A DNA stretch of 64,000 bases from Bacteroidota bacterium. GTDB taxonomy: Bacteria; Bacteroidota; Bacteroidia; Chitinophagales; Saprospiraceae. Positions 32,647-41,991 of the stretch are shown piece after piece; the first letter of the stretch is position 1, and each line of letters opens with the position of its first letter. The stretch covers positions 1-64,000 of the forward strand of contig CAUJDW010000034.1 of assembly GCA_963169455.1 (NCBI GenBank), read 5' to 3'. Both the position numbers and the translations under genes were made by a program. The notes under the pieces were generated by a model. The model was not told the origin of the DNA, ran no database searches, and saw only the letters and a program-made list of their open reading frames with translations.

Positions 32647-34098
32647 CTATCCTCTCTGGCGCTCCTCCCTCAGCCGAAGCAGGCCCTGCAGCCCGGCCAG
32701 CCGAAGGGCCAGGGCCAGCAGCCCGCCAAGGGCCAGGGAAAAGAGGAGCCGCCAGGGCCAGGGGGCAGGCAGATAGAGCCCGGCCAGATAGGTGGCGCCC
32801 AGCAAAAGCAGGGCAAAACCGGCCAGCCGGGCGGCCAGGGCGATGGGAATTCCTGCCCGCAGCTTCCGGCCGGCCAGAGCAAGCTCGCCAAAAAATACGG
32901 CATACTGGGTGATGCAGGTGGCCAGGGCGGCGCCTTCGGCCTTCATGGCCGGTATCAGCGCCAGGTTGAGCGAGGCGTTCAGCACCAGGCCCGCAGCAAA
33001 AAGATAGTTCAAAGGCCGGAGGCTGCCGTTGGCCACCAGCAGGGTGCCGTAAATGTAACTGCCGTAAACGGCCAGAAAACTGGCCAGCAGGTAGAGCAGC
33101 ACCCTGCCGGAATAAGCCGAACCGCTGTCGTAAAGGGCCACCATCACCTCCGTCCGGTAAAAGCCGATGCAGCATAGCAGCGCCAGGGCGCCCGCAGCCG
33201 CCATCCGGAAGCTGAACCGGGCAAGCTCGCCAACCTCCTCGCGCTGCTTGAGCATGCGGGAAAAGATGGGAAGCAACAGGCTGGCAAAAAGAAACCCGAC
33301 CATATTGCCGGCCTCGAAGAGGCGGTAGGCGGATGCATAAATATCGGCCTCCTGCCGCCCGTCGGGCAACATCCGTTCGATCATCACGCCGTCGATGCGG
33401 TTGTAAACAGACATCAGCAGGATCGACAAGGCGTATGGCGCGCTCCGGCGCAGCAGCAGCAGCAGAAAGGGCAGGTGGAAGCGAAACCGCAGAGCCTTCA
33501 GGCGCCCCCGTACGATGAAAAAGGCCAGGGCGGCCGTGGCGCCCAGCGCCGCCGTCTGCGCCCAGGCAAACCACTCGATCCGGAACCGGCCCTGAAATGC
33601 CGGGGCCCAGAGCAAAACGCCGCAGATCAGGATGAGCAGCAGGCGGTCCGTTACGGAGACCAGGCTGTCCAGCCGGTAAAGGCCCAACCCGGAAATGTTG
33701 GTGCGCAGAAACAACACCAGTGAATTGAGCACCTGATTGACGGCAATAATGGACAACAAAGGCCAGCAGGCAGGCTCATAACCGGCAAGCCGCGCCGCCA
33801 GCACGATCAGCAGGAAGTAAGCCCCCGCCAGTATGCCCTTCAGAACGAGCAGGTTCGGGAAGTACTTGCCCAGCAGGTGGTGGTGCTGGGAAATGTTCCG
33901 GTTGTTGTAGTTCTGCAGCCCGAAATCGGTGACGATCTGGAACAGGAAGGTGAAGTTGAACAGGGCAAAATACAAACCGTATTCCCCCGGCGGAACGGCA
34001 TTCTGCACCCCCCGGTCGATGCCAAACAGGTAAAATGGCTTGACCAGCAGGTTGACGGCCAGGAGGAAAATAATATTGATCAGGAATTCCCGCTTCAT
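32647..34098 (-). CDS. Lipopolysaccharide/capsule flippase (Wzx-like, MVF superfamily)
   Basis: The 483-residue protein has 12-14 membrane segments beginning MKREFLINIIFLLAVNLLVKPFYLFG. The early GEYGLYFALFNFTFLFQIVTDFG segment is characteristic of Wzx/RfbX-like oligosaccharide flippases, which move lipid-linked units to the periplasmic face. Several long plus-strand ORFs over it are GC-rich shadows. It is on the same strand as the Wzz- and ligase-like genes and 381 bp upstream of them. Confidence 0.87.
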   Translation of the reverse strand: MKREFLINIIFLLAVNLLVKPFYLFGIDRGVQNAVPPGEYGLYFALFNFTFLFQIVTDFGLQNYNNRNISQHHHLLGKYFPNLLVLKGILAGAYFLLIVLAARLAGYEPACWPLLSIIAVNQVLNSLVLFLRTNISGLGLYRLDSLVSVTDRLLLILICGVLLWAPAFQGRFRIEWFAWAQTAALGATAALAFFIVRGRLKALRFRFHLPFLLLLLRRSAPYALSILLMSVYNRIDGVMIERMLPDGRQEADIYASAYRLFEAGNMVGFLFASLLLPIFSRMLKQREEVGELARFSFRMAAAGALALLCCIGFYRTEVMVALYDSGSAYSGRVLLYLLASFLAVYGSYIYGTLLVANGSLRPLNYLFAAGLVLNASLNLALIPAMKAEGAALATCITQYAVFFGELALAGRKLRAGIPIALAARLAGFALLLLGATYLAGLYLPAPWPWRLLFSLALGGLLALALRLAGLQGLLRLREERQRG

Positions 34099-34123
34099 AA
34101 TGGAAGCGGAAAGTTAAGGCCTT

Positions 34124-35362
34124 TTACTCATACCGCAAGGCCTCGATGGGGTCGAGCCGCGAAGCTTTGAGGGCAGGGTACAGCCCCGAAATCAGCCCGA
34201 CCAGCGTGCAGGTGACCACGGCGATGGCAACCCAGCCCCACGGAAAGAGGAAGCTGCCTTTGGCAATGAGGGCCACGACGTTGCCGGCCAGGACGCCGAG
34301 GGCGATGCCCAGGATGCCGCCGATCATGCTGATCACGACCGCTTCGGCCAGGAATTGTATCATGACGGCCCGGCGGGTCGCCCCGATGGCCTTGCAAATT
34401 CCAATCTCCCGCGTCCGCTCGGTGACGGAAACAAGCATGATGTTCATCAGGCCAATAGCGGCGCCGACCAGGGTGATGAAGCCGATGCCGATAGCCGCCA
34501 GCCGGAAATAAGTGGTGTTTTCCTTGATGATGCCGATCAGGCTGTCGCTTTTGGATATCTCGAAATCGTTCTCCTGGGTGATGCGCAAATCGCGTACGAT
34601 GCGCAATAAGCCGGTGGCGTAATCAATGGCCATGTCGATCTGCGTGGGGTCATCGACGGCTACCAGTATGTTGTAGTTCGTATTGGGGTTTCCATAGAAC
34701 CGCTTGCCCGTTTGCAGGGGGAGGAGCAGGCGCCTGTCTTCGCTCTGATTCATGCTGGAGCCCTTCTTTTTCAGAACGCCGACCACCTTCAGCTTGATGT
34801 TGCCCGCATAGATGTACTTGTTGACAGCCTTCTCGGCATTGCCGTTAAACAGCTCCGACAGGATTTCGTCTCCGATGATGGTGATGGAGCCGCCGTTCAT
34901 GGCCTCCCGGGAAGTGAAGTTGCGCCCGGCAACGATTTCGAAGCCCTTCGCTTCGAGATAGTGCTCATCGACGCCGAAGAGGGCGACGCTGGGGTTGGTC
35001 TCCTCATCTCCGAACTTGATGGCGGCCGTGCCGGTGCAGAACAGTGATACAGAAGTCCGCGCCGGAAAATCATAGCGGTCTTTAAACTCCATGGCCTGCT
35101 CGTAGGAAATGGGGTCGCCACGCTTTTCCTGCCGCCCGCCCCGGTGCCCGCGGATGCCCTCTCCCTTGGGGTCAACGTCAAAAGTGTTGGCTCCGAGATA
35201 GGATAAGTTGCTGCTCAGGGAATTCAACCCCACATCGATGGCCGTCAGAATGCCCACCAGCGCCATAATGCCAAAGGCAATGATCATAAGGGTGAGGATG
35301 GCTCTCAGGATGTTGGAGCGCACCGCGCGAAAAGCCAGTATGATGTTCTCGGTCAGGCTCAT
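34124..35362 (-). CDS. ABC transporter permease (MacB/FtsX type)
   Basis: The ATG at 35362 ([17 protein letters not shown]) fits the family start and gives 412 residues; the longer ORF is unsupported. One N-terminal helix ([19 protein letters not shown]), a MacB-like periplasmic core of about 220 residues, and three C-terminal helices follow. The FtsX signature is [34 protein letters not shown]. The final segment is [21 protein letters not shown]. No ATPase gene lies next to it in the window, so its partner must be elsewhere. Confidence 0.93.
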   Translation of the reverse strand: MSLTENIILAFRAVRSNILRAILTLMIIAFGIMALVGILTAIDVGLNSLSSNLSYLGANTFDVDPKGEGIRGHRGGRQEKRGDPISYEQAMEFKDRYDFPARTSVSLFCTGTAAIKFGDEETNPSVALFGVDEHYLEAKGFEIVAGRNFTSREAMNGGSITIIGDEILSELFNGNAEKAVNKYIYAGNIKLKVVGVLKKKGSSMNQSEDRRLLLPLQTGKRFYGNPNTNYNILVAVDDPTQIDMAIDYATGLLRIVRDLRITQENDFEISKSDSLIGIIKENTTYFRLAAIGIGFITLVGAAIGLMNIMLVSVTERTREIGICKAIGATRRAVMIQFLAEAVVISMIGGILGIALGVLAGNVVALIAKGSFLFPWGWVAIAVVTCTLVGLISGLYPALKASRLDPIEALRYE

Positions 35363-35603
35363 GGCTGGTAGGTTGCGGATTATTCGGATTCGTCGCCCCG
35401 GCAGCAAAATATACTCCGCTGCGGCAGGTTTTGTACAAAACTGTTGTAGCACGGCGAGCTACATGCCGCACCGGCAGCCGGGTTGTGCTCTGAACCTGCT
35501 GCCGTCCGGTATAGCTACGCTCAGCCGCCTTAAAGATAACAACAATCCCCGCCCAGTAGTTATTTCTTCGATCAACGGCCGGGCTGTTTCGAGGAACAGC
35601 GCC

Positions 35604-36407
35604 TCAGGCAGCATAAAAAGCGCCGCCGATGGCCTGCTGCATGGCGCCGGCAATGGCGGCATTGGAAGCGATGATCTCCCCGCCCCCAAGATAGTTCTCT
35701 TCGCCTTTGAAATCCGTAACGACGCCGCCGGCCTGCTGTACGATAAAGGCTCCTGCGGCCACGTCCCAGGGGTTGAGGCTGTATTCGAAAAAACCGTCGA
35801 AGCGGCCGCAGGCCACGTAGGCCAGGTCGACGGCTGCGGAACCCAGGCGCCGGATGCCGCGCGTGTGCCGCATGAAGTACTCCAGTACCTGGAAATACGG
35901 GCCGATGCGCTTGTAGTCGTAGTAGGGGAATCCCGTCGCCAGCAGGGTGTTCCCGAGCGGCGCGCGGCGGCTCACCTGTATGGGGCGCCCGTTCAGAAAA
36001 GCGCCGCCGCCCAGCCAGGCGTAAAAACATTCCTGGCGGTTGAGTTCGTAAACGATGCCCGCCACGCTCCGGCCTTCCCGCTGCAATGCAACGCTGATGG
36101 AAAAGACGGGCAGCTGAAAGAGGAAATTCGTGGTGCCGTCCAGCGGGTCTATGATCCATTGCCATGCTCCGCTTTGTTTGGCCACGGTTTCTTCCTCGGT
36201 GAGGAAAGTGCTGCCCGGCAACAGCTGCTCCAGTGCCTCCACCAGCTGCACCTCCGCATTTTTATCGACATAACTGACCAGGCTGTTCAGGCTCTTTTCC
36301 TCGATGTCCTGGCCAGCCACCTGCCCCATTTCCTGGCGGATGAACCGGCCCACTCTTTCGACGATGGGGATGGCCTGGCGGCAGAGGTATTCGGGATCGT
36401 TATTCAT
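35604..36407 (-). CDS. Inositol-monophosphatase family phosphatase
   Basis: The 267-residue protein has the metal-binding motifs of the family: EEET in FLTEEETVA, WIIDPLDGTTNF, and the C-terminal NPWDVAAGAFIVQQAGG. Such enzymes act on inositol phosphates, or on related substrates such as 3'-phosphoadenosine phosphate; the substrate cannot be told from sequence. It begins at the ATG at 36407 and stands alone on the minus strand. Confidence 0.92.
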   Translation of the reverse strand: MNNDPEYLCRQAIPIVERVGRFIRQEMGQVAGQDIEEKSLNSLVSYVDKNAEVQLVEALEQLLPGSTFLTEEETVAKQSGAWQWIIDPLDGTTNFLFQLPVFSISVALQREGRSVAGIVYELNRQECFYAWLGGGAFLNGRPIQVSRRAPLGNTLLATGFPYYDYKRIGPYFQVLEYFMRHTRGIRRLGSAAVDLAYVACGRFDGFFEYSLNPWDVAAGAFIVQQAGGVVTDFKGEENYLGGGEIIASNAAIAGAMQQAIGGAFYAA

Positions 36408-36510
36408 GCTCGTTTATTGATTTGCCAAAGGCGCTTTCAGGAATGGCTAAAAATACCTAAACCCGGAAATAAATGCCATTAATTGAGGGTTATCCCATAA
36501 AAAGGAAGAC

Positions 36511-38028
36511 ATGTTTATCCCAAAAACGATTACCTTCATCGCCGCCATGGCTTTTGCAAAAGCCTTAACCGCCATCAACTATTACGTCTCCAATGCAGGC
36601 AGCGACGACAACACGGGGCTCAGCCTCCAGAGCGCTTTCCTTACTCTTCAGCACGCGGCCAACCACGTGATCGCCGGCGATACCGTATTCGTCGACGAGG
36701 GGGGCTATGCCGGCTTCGACCTCAGAGAGGCTTATGGCGCGGAAGGCCACCCCATCGTATTCAAAGCACTGGGCAATGCAGTGGAAATCAACCAAAGCGG
36801 CCCCATTCGCAATGACGGGATCAATGTGGAAAACTGCAGTCATATCGTCATCGATGGCTTTCGGGCCAATAATATGCCGGGCAATGGCAATGGCATCCGC
36901 GTGGTGCTCTCCGATTTCTGCGTGGTGCGCAATTGCTCTTGCGACAACAATGCCGAACGGGGTATTTTCACTGCATTTACCGACGATATAATCATCGAAT
37001 ACAACACCTGCAGCAATTCCGTGGACGAGCATGGGATTTACGTATCCAACAGTTCCGACCGGCCGATCGTCCGATACAATGAATGTTATGGCAACAACAA
37101 CATCGGCATTCACTTCAACGGGGATCTTTCGGCGGGGGGCGATGGCATCATTTCCGATGCCCAGGTGTATGGAAACATCATCTATGAGAACAACCTGGCC
37201 GCCGGCATCAATATGGACGGCGTGGAAAACCCGGTTATTTACAATAACCTCATATTCGACAATCATTTCGCGCAGGGTATTGCCCTCTTTCAGCAGGACG
37301 GCGCAATTTCCAGCCGGGGTGCGAAGATATTCAACAATACCATCATCGTGCCCCCCGACGGGCGCTGGGGCATACTGGCCGGAGAAGGCTCGAATGTTGG
37401 AACGAAAATCTACAACAACATCATAATCAACCACCACCAATGGCGGGGTTGTATCGCTCTTGAAAATACTGCCGGCTTCCAGAGCAATTACAATATCCTG
37501 AACGACAAAATGAGCGCTGATGGCGATGGGGCTTCCATATCCCTGGCAAACTGGCAGTTCCTGGGCTTTGATGTGAATTCCTTGCTGGCGGAAGACCCGG
37601 AAAATATCTTCGCCAATCCCGGCGGCGCAGATTTTCATCTAAAGCCCGGTTCCCAGGCCATCGACGCCGGTACGGGCATGGTTGATAATATCGTGGCCAC
37701 CGACATTGAAGGCCACCCCAGGCCGATGGGCGCCGCTTTTGATATCGGTGCTTATGAATATGCAATGCCGAATGGCGCAGATAATGTTTTTGGAAGAGTT
37801 CCGGCTCTGTACCCCAACCCGGCGACGGATTTTATTTTCCTCTACCCGGAACTTGGCCGCAATGTTGCGGAAGTGATCCGGCTCCTGGACAGCAATGGAA
37901 GGCTTGTTCGCCGGTTTGCTCCTGAATCGCACCGGCTTGACGTCCGGGGCATCTCCAGAGGCGCCTTTTTTTTGGAGGTTCATCTGAAGAATGGCCGAAA
38001 AATCCTGAGTAAAGTGGCCATACATTAG
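36511..38028 (+). CDS. Secreted right-handed beta-helix protein with T9SS sorting domain
   Basis: The 505-residue product opens with a signal peptide (MFIPKTITFIAAMAFAKALTA) and then the NYYVSNAGSDDNTGLSLQSAFLTLQ signature common at the start of secreted beta-helix polysaccharide lyases and related proteins. Many short NN and N-x-x-x-N repeats (VIYNNLIFDNH, KIYNNIIIN) form the parallel beta-helix. The stretch GGADFHLKPGSQAIDAG...DIGAYEY closes the helix. The C-terminus is a T9SS type A domain (ALYPNPATDFIFLYPE, then RGAFFLEVHLKNGRKILSK). An activity on glycans is plausible, but no catalytic residues can be assigned. Confidence 0.88.
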   Translation: MFIPKTITFIAAMAFAKALTAINYYVSNAGSDDNTGLSLQSAFLTLQHAANHVIAGDTVFVDEGGYAGFDLREAYGAEGHPIVFKALGNAVEINQSGPIRNDGINVENCSHIVIDGFRANNMPGNGNGIRVVLSDFCVVRNCSCDNNAERGIFTAFTDDIIIEYNTCSNSVDEHGIYVSNSSDRPIVRYNECYGNNNIGIHFNGDLSAGGDGIISDAQVYGNIIYENNLAAGINMDGVENPVIYNNLIFDNHFAQGIALFQQDGAISSRGAKIFNNTIIVPPDGRWGILAGEGSNVGTKIYNNIIINHHQWRGCIALENTAGFQSNYNILNDKMSADGDGASISLANWQFLGFDVNSLLAEDPENIFANPGGADFHLKPGSQAIDAGTGMVDNIVATDIEGHPRPMGAAFDIGAYEYAMPNGADNVFGRVPALYPNPATDFIFLYPELGRNVAEVIRLLDSNGRLVRRFAPESHRLDVRGISRGAFFLEVHLKNGRKILSKVAIH

Positions 38029-38056
38029 CCTGGCCGCCAACCGGCGCGCCGATTCT

Positions 38057-38596
38057 CTACTCGTCCAGCTGATAAATATCCGGCAGCTGCCTCCCCAGCC
38101 CGCCGTAGTCCAGCCCGTAGCCGATGACGAAGCTGGAAGGGATTTCAAAACCCTTGTAGTGCACGGGCACTTCGAATTCCAGCGCTTCCGGCTTGAGCAG
38201 CAGGGCCGCCACCGCTACCGATGCAGGGCCTTTTTCCTGTAGCTGGGGCAGGAACTCCGCCAGCGTTTTGCCTGAATCAACGATGTCCTCGATGATGATC
38301 ACGTGGCGCCCTTCGAGTTTTTCCTGTAGCCCGATGACGGTTTTGACCCGCCCCGAGGAGGACAGGCCATCGTAGGACGCCAGGCGGATGAAGGCGATTT
38401 CGCAGTCGATGGTGCAGGCCCTGATGAGGTCGGCCGCAAATATGAAAGCCCCGTTCAGCACGGCGAGGAACAATGGCCTTTTGCCTTCGTAGTCCCGGCT
38501 GATGCGGAGGCCCATTTTTTCGACACAGGCCCGTATGTCCGCAGCGCTGATGTAGGGGCGGAAAGCCAGGCCGTTTACGTTTATGGTTGTGCTCAT
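38057..38596 (-). CDS. hpt: Hypoxanthine phosphoribosyltransferase
   Basis: The enzyme salvages hypoxanthine/guanine with PRPP. The ATG at 38596 (MSTTINVNGLAFRPYIS) gives 179 residues; the track start at 38620 is a TTG and adds an unneeded MPHSPPYT. The PRPP-binding loop HVIIIEDIVDSGKTLAEF is intact, as are LFLAVLNGAFIFAADL and the SSFVIGYGLDYGG loop that contacts the base. It converges with the beta-helix gene and lies 29 bp downstream of the M28 peptidase start region on the opposite side. Confidence 0.95.
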   Translation of the reverse strand: MSTTINVNGLAFRPYISAADIRACVEKMGLRISRDYEGKRPLFLAVLNGAFIFAADLIRACTIDCEIAFIRLASYDGLSSSGRVKTVIGLQEKLEGRHVIIIEDIVDSGKTLAEFLPQLQEKGPASVAVAALLLKPEALEFEVPVHYKGFEIPSSFVIGYGLDYGGLGRQLPDIYQLDE

Positions 38597-38625
38597 GGTA
38601 TATGGCGGTGAATGGGGCAAAAAAC

Positions 38626-40011
38626 TTACAGCCCGTATTTGTCCAGCAGATAAACCAGGCTCATGATGGCGGCGGCGCCAAGTTCCAGTTCCCGTTTATT
38701 GACTACGTCGAAGCCGTCGATGGCCGTATGGTGGTAGTCGAAATAGCGCTGGGTATCGGGTTCGAAACCGATGAGCAGGCCTTTCTGCCCCCTGAGCCCG
38801 GAAATGTCCGCCCCGGAACCGCCGCGGCGCAGGCCCAGCCCGTAGGGTTCCAGGAGGGGCAGCCATTCGATCACCTTTTTAAACTTTTCGTTAAAAACGT
38901 CATCGTGGCCTTCGGCGGTGAAGCCGCGCGGCGTGAAACCGCCCCGGTCCGACTCGATGGCGGCCATGTGGTATTCCTTGTTGTCATCCGACCATTTCCA
39001 GTAGGCGCGGGCCCCGCGCAGGCCGTTTTCTTCATTCATGAACAACACGCAGCGGATGGTCCGCTTTGGCTGGTAGCCGAGGCGCCTGATGAGGTGCATC
39101 ACTTCCATGGCGTGCACACAGCCGGCGCCGTCGTCGTGGGCGCCTGTGCCGACATCCCAGGAGTCGAGGTGCCCGCCCACGAGAATGACTTCTTCGGGAA
39201 ACTGGCTGCCGCGGATCTCGCCGATGACGTTGTAGGATTCCACATCGGGCAGAGACTGACAGGTGGAGCGCATGAACACCCGGACGGGTTCTTCACGCAG
39301 GAGCCGGCTCAGCAACTCGGCGTCATTGGTGCTGATGGCGAAGGCCGGGATTTTGGGCGCATCCTCACTGTAGGCCAGGGAGCCCGTGTGGGGGATATCG
39401 TCCAGCCTCGTGGTCATGGAACGCACCAGCGCGCCGACGGCTCCGTAGCGGGCGCCCCGGGAAGCGCCCCACACCCTTTGCCCCGCCGCCTTGCCATACG
39501 CGTTGAAGGTATTGAGTTCGGTGGGGTCCATGGGGCCGTTGTAAAAAACGATCTTGCCGCGCAGGCGCTCTCCGAGGCTGTCGGCTTCTTCCAGGCTTTT
39601 CACTTCGACTACTTCGGCGGTAATCCCCAGCGGGCCGGAGCCTACGGAATTGCCGAGGGCCAGGGCGTTCAGGTCGATGGCGCCCATTTTCCGGGAATTG
39701 ACGATACGCACCTGTTCTTTTTCTCCCCGCACCCAGCGGGGCACAAGGCAGGGCTGCAGCCAGACGGTGTCGAGCCCCAGGGTGTCCAGCATCTGCCGGG
39801 TATATTCAACGGCTGCGGCAGCCTGCGGCGAACCCGCCAGCCGCCCGCCGATGCGGTGCGACAGATAATCGAGCCATTCATAACAGCGGGCCTCCGTCAG
39901 GACCTTGTCGTAGATTCTGCGCAGGTAAAAAGCGTCGGCTTCCTCGCTCTGCTGCTGGGCGCCCAGCCAAAGGGGAACGGACAGGAGCAAAACGGCAAGG
40001 TATTTTGTCAT
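38626..40011 (-). CDS. Exported M28 zinc aminopeptidase
   Basis: The 461-residue protein has a signal peptide (MTKYLAVLLLSVPLWLGAQ). The M28 dinuclear zinc ligands are visible as H in VGGHLDSWD, D in GAHDDGAG, EE in MNEENGLRG, D in IESDRGG, and H in YHHTAID. A PA-type insertion lies around residues 130-230. Family members are carboxypeptidase Q-like or glutaminyl-peptide-processing enzymes in the periplasm. It is upstream of hpt on the same strand with 29 bp between them. Confidence 0.92.
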   Translation of the reverse strand: MTKYLAVLLLSVPLWLGAQQQSEEADAFYLRRIYDKVLTEARCYEWLDYLSHRIGGRLAGSPQAAAAVEYTRQMLDTLGLDTVWLQPCLVPRWVRGEKEQVRIVNSRKMGAIDLNALALGNSVGSGPLGITAEVVEVKSLEEADSLGERLRGKIVFYNGPMDPTELNTFNAYGKAAGQRVWGASRGARYGAVGALVRSMTTRLDDIPHTGSLAYSEDAPKIPAFAISTNDAELLSRLLREEPVRVFMRSTCQSLPDVESYNVIGEIRGSQFPEEVILVGGHLDSWDVGTGAHDDGAGCVHAMEVMHLIRRLGYQPKRTIRCVLFMNEENGLRGARAYWKWSDDNKEYHMAAIESDRGGFTPRGFTAEGHDDVFNEKFKKVIEWLPLLEPYGLGLRRGGSGADISGLRGQKGLLIGFEPDTQRYFDYHHTAIDGFDVVNKRELELGAAAIMSLVYLLDKYGL

Positions 40012-40089
40012 AAATACAAGACTTTAAGTAGTGGGACACATTTATTGTAACTCATACTGCTTCGGAAATACGGCGTCAACAGCATTGTT

Positions 40090-40152
40090 CCTGGGGCTAG
40101 GGTTATATTGTTGGATTGTTATATTGTTCTGCAAAATATGTCCAACTACTTA
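40090..40152 (+). repeat. 63-bp dispersed repeat, copy 2
   Basis: It matches 13318-13380 with four differences and ends at the same bases. It lies in the gap between the M28 peptidase and flavin monooxygenase genes. Confidence 0.8.
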
Positions 40153-40175
40153 GGGTTACAAAAAACAAGTGGTTA

Positions 40176-41504
40176 TCAGCGGGCCGGCTCCGCCGTATCG
40201 GCCCAGGCCGGGGCATCCCGCGGTATCTCCCGCTTCAGCTTGCGGAGGAAAGGATGGAAGTGCACTTCCAGGCTATGCCGTTTGCTGTGGATGAAATCGT
40301 GATCGATCTCGTCACATTCCCTTTCCGCCATTTCCGACACATTTTCGGGAATGGCCCAGCGCCCCATGATACAGTTGGCGGCCAGCCTGGCCTGCATTTC
40401 GGAAAGAGGCCAGATGCAGCCCTGCGGCTGGGTCATGCCGATCATGAACAGGGTGGGATGGCCGGGGTATATCATGCGCAGGTAGAGGGGAATGCGGGCT
40501 GCTTCCTCAAAGTTGATGAAGGCGCTGTCGAAAAAGGGGAAAGCGATCTTGTAGCCGGTGGCGGCGATGACGGCGTCGTATTTTTCCACCTTGCCGTCGC
40601 TGAAGTGAACCTCCCTGCCATCGAACCGAAGGACGCCTTTGCGGGGGTGCACACTGCCGTGGCGGATGCGGTAGAGCAATTCCGAATTGAGCGTGGGGTG
40701 GCACTTCGTGGCCGGATAATCGGGCTGCTCCAGGCCGTAGTCGCGATAGTCGCCCACCTGGATGCGCAGGGAGAGCAGCTGCAGGTGGTTCCGTAAGAAA
40801 GTGGGAATCCAGAGGAGCCCCTTGTTGAAGGTGTCCGTGGGCTTTCCCAGGAAAAACTTGGGGATGATGTAGGTTGGCTTCCGCATGCTGATGGCCGTAA
40901 ATTCCGCAACGCGGCTTACCTCCACGGCGCAGTCGCAGCCGGAATTGCCCACGCCGACCACCAGCACCCGCTTGCCTGCAAAGGGTTGGTTGGTTTTATA
41001 ACTGTGGGAGTGTAAATACTCGCCGCTGAATGTTCCGGGAATATCCGGCCAGCGCGGCACGGAGTGGTGCCCGTTGGCGGTGATGAGGTAATCGAACAGA
41101 TGCGTTTCTCCGTTCGCCAGGGTGACCTTCCATTTCTTGTCGGCCATTTCTTCGGCTTTGGCGACAGCCGTATTGAAGCGGATGTGTTTTTCCAGGCCGA
41201 AATGCCGGGCGTAACTCTGAAAATAGGCCAGCACCTGCCTGTGGGATGGGTAGTCCGGATAATGTTCCGGCATGGGAAAATCCTCAAACTGGGACAGTGC
41301 TTTGGAGGAAATGATATGCGTCGTTTCACAAACGCTGGAGTGGGATTCGCCGGCGGTGTATATCCAGTTGCCGCCAGGCTGGTTGTTCTGTTCGAAACAG
41401 ATGATTTTCTCTACGCCTGCCTGAATGAGGTGTTTGACGGCCGCCAGCCCGGAACAACCGGCGCCGATAACGCATACAGCCGGGGAATCGGTTTTACTGC
41501 CCAT
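40176..41504 (-). CDS. Flavin-containing monooxygenase
   Basis: The 442-residue protein has the FAD-binding GAGCSGLAAVKHL near the N-terminus, the FMO identifying motif FSGEYLHSHSY, and a second dinucleotide site GVGNSGCDCAVEV for NADPH. The conserved IAATGYKIAFPFFD completes the pattern. FMOs oxygenate amines, sulfides or trimethylamine-like substrates; the substrate is not evident. It follows the 111-residue hypothetical gene by 21 bp, so they likely share a transcript. Confidence 0.93.
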   Translation of the reverse strand: MGSKTDSPAVCVIGAGCSGLAAVKHLIQAGVEKIICFEQNNQPGGNWIYTAGESHSSVCETTHIISSKALSQFEDFPMPEHYPDYPSHRQVLAYFQSYARHFGLEKHIRFNTAVAKAEEMADKKWKVTLANGETHLFDYLITANGHHSVPRWPDIPGTFSGEYLHSHSYKTNQPFAGKRVLVVGVGNSGCDCAVEVSRVAEFTAISMRKPTYIIPKFFLGKPTDTFNKGLLWIPTFLRNHLQLLSLRIQVGDYRDYGLEQPDYPATKCHPTLNSELLYRIRHGSVHPRKGVLRFDGREVHFSDGKVEKYDAVIAATGYKIAFPFFDSAFINFEEAARIPLYLRMIYPGHPTLFMIGMTQPQGCIWPLSEMQARLAANCIMGRWAIPENVSEMAERECDEIDHDFIHSKRHSLEVHFHPFLRKLKREIPRDAPAWADTAEPAR

Positions 41505-41525
41505 ATATCTAAACTGCTTTGTGGG

Positions 41526-41861
41526 CTAGAGCTCCAGCCCATCCAGATCTTCCAGATCCTTTTGTTTGTAATGTTGCTTGGTAAAAGCTCTTTGTTTTTG
41601 CCTTTCCAGCACCAGCCGGGCCAGGGCCAGGTTGGCCGGCTCCTCGGAATAGGGGGACAGCGCCCGGTCGACTTTTCGCTCGTCGATGTCAAGCCTGTAC
41701 ATCATGCTGAGCAGATATTCCAGCCGGTGCTCGATCAGGCCGGCGATGTGGTCTGCCAGCATTTGGAGGAGCTCTTCCTCAGTAAGGCTTTGCTCCGGCG
41801 GCTGTAATTCAAAGTCGCGAACGATCAGTTCGGCGGTAATTCCAAGAGTATCCTCTGGCAT
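41526..41861 (-). CDS. Conserved small helical protein of unknown function
   Basis: The 111-residue product is acidic and mainly helical (EEELLQMLADHIAGLIEHRLEYLLSMMYRLDIDE), ending in a charged KQKDLEDLDGLEL tail. No signal peptide or membrane helix is seen. The segment resembles uncharacterised Bacteroidota proteins I cannot name. It lies between the LRR gene and the flavin monooxygenase gene on the same strand, 131 bp and 21 bp from them. Confidence 0.75.
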   Translation of the reverse strand: MPEDTLGITAELIVRDFELQPPEQSLTEEELLQMLADHIAGLIEHRLEYLLSMMYRLDIDERKVDRALSPYSEEPANLALARLVLERQKQRAFTKQHYKQKDLEDLDGLEL

Positions 41862-41991
41862 GTGGTATTATTCGGAATGTAAAAATGTCAGTGTGCCAAC
41901 CCGGCTCCGGATGTATCTGGCGCAGCCGGCCGGGCCTCAGGGGCTCCACTGGAGCTTCGGAAGGGTAAAAATGCAAAATTGTGTCCAATAT

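Noticed and set aside
32365-33574. ORFs at 32365-33177 (plus) and 32498-33574 (minus)
   Set aside because: Low-complexity frames over the Wzx-like gene, whose membrane segments are clear in its own frame.
38587-40050. 487-residue plus-strand ORF
   Set aside because: Shadow of the M28 peptidase, whose zinc ligands are all present on the minus strand.
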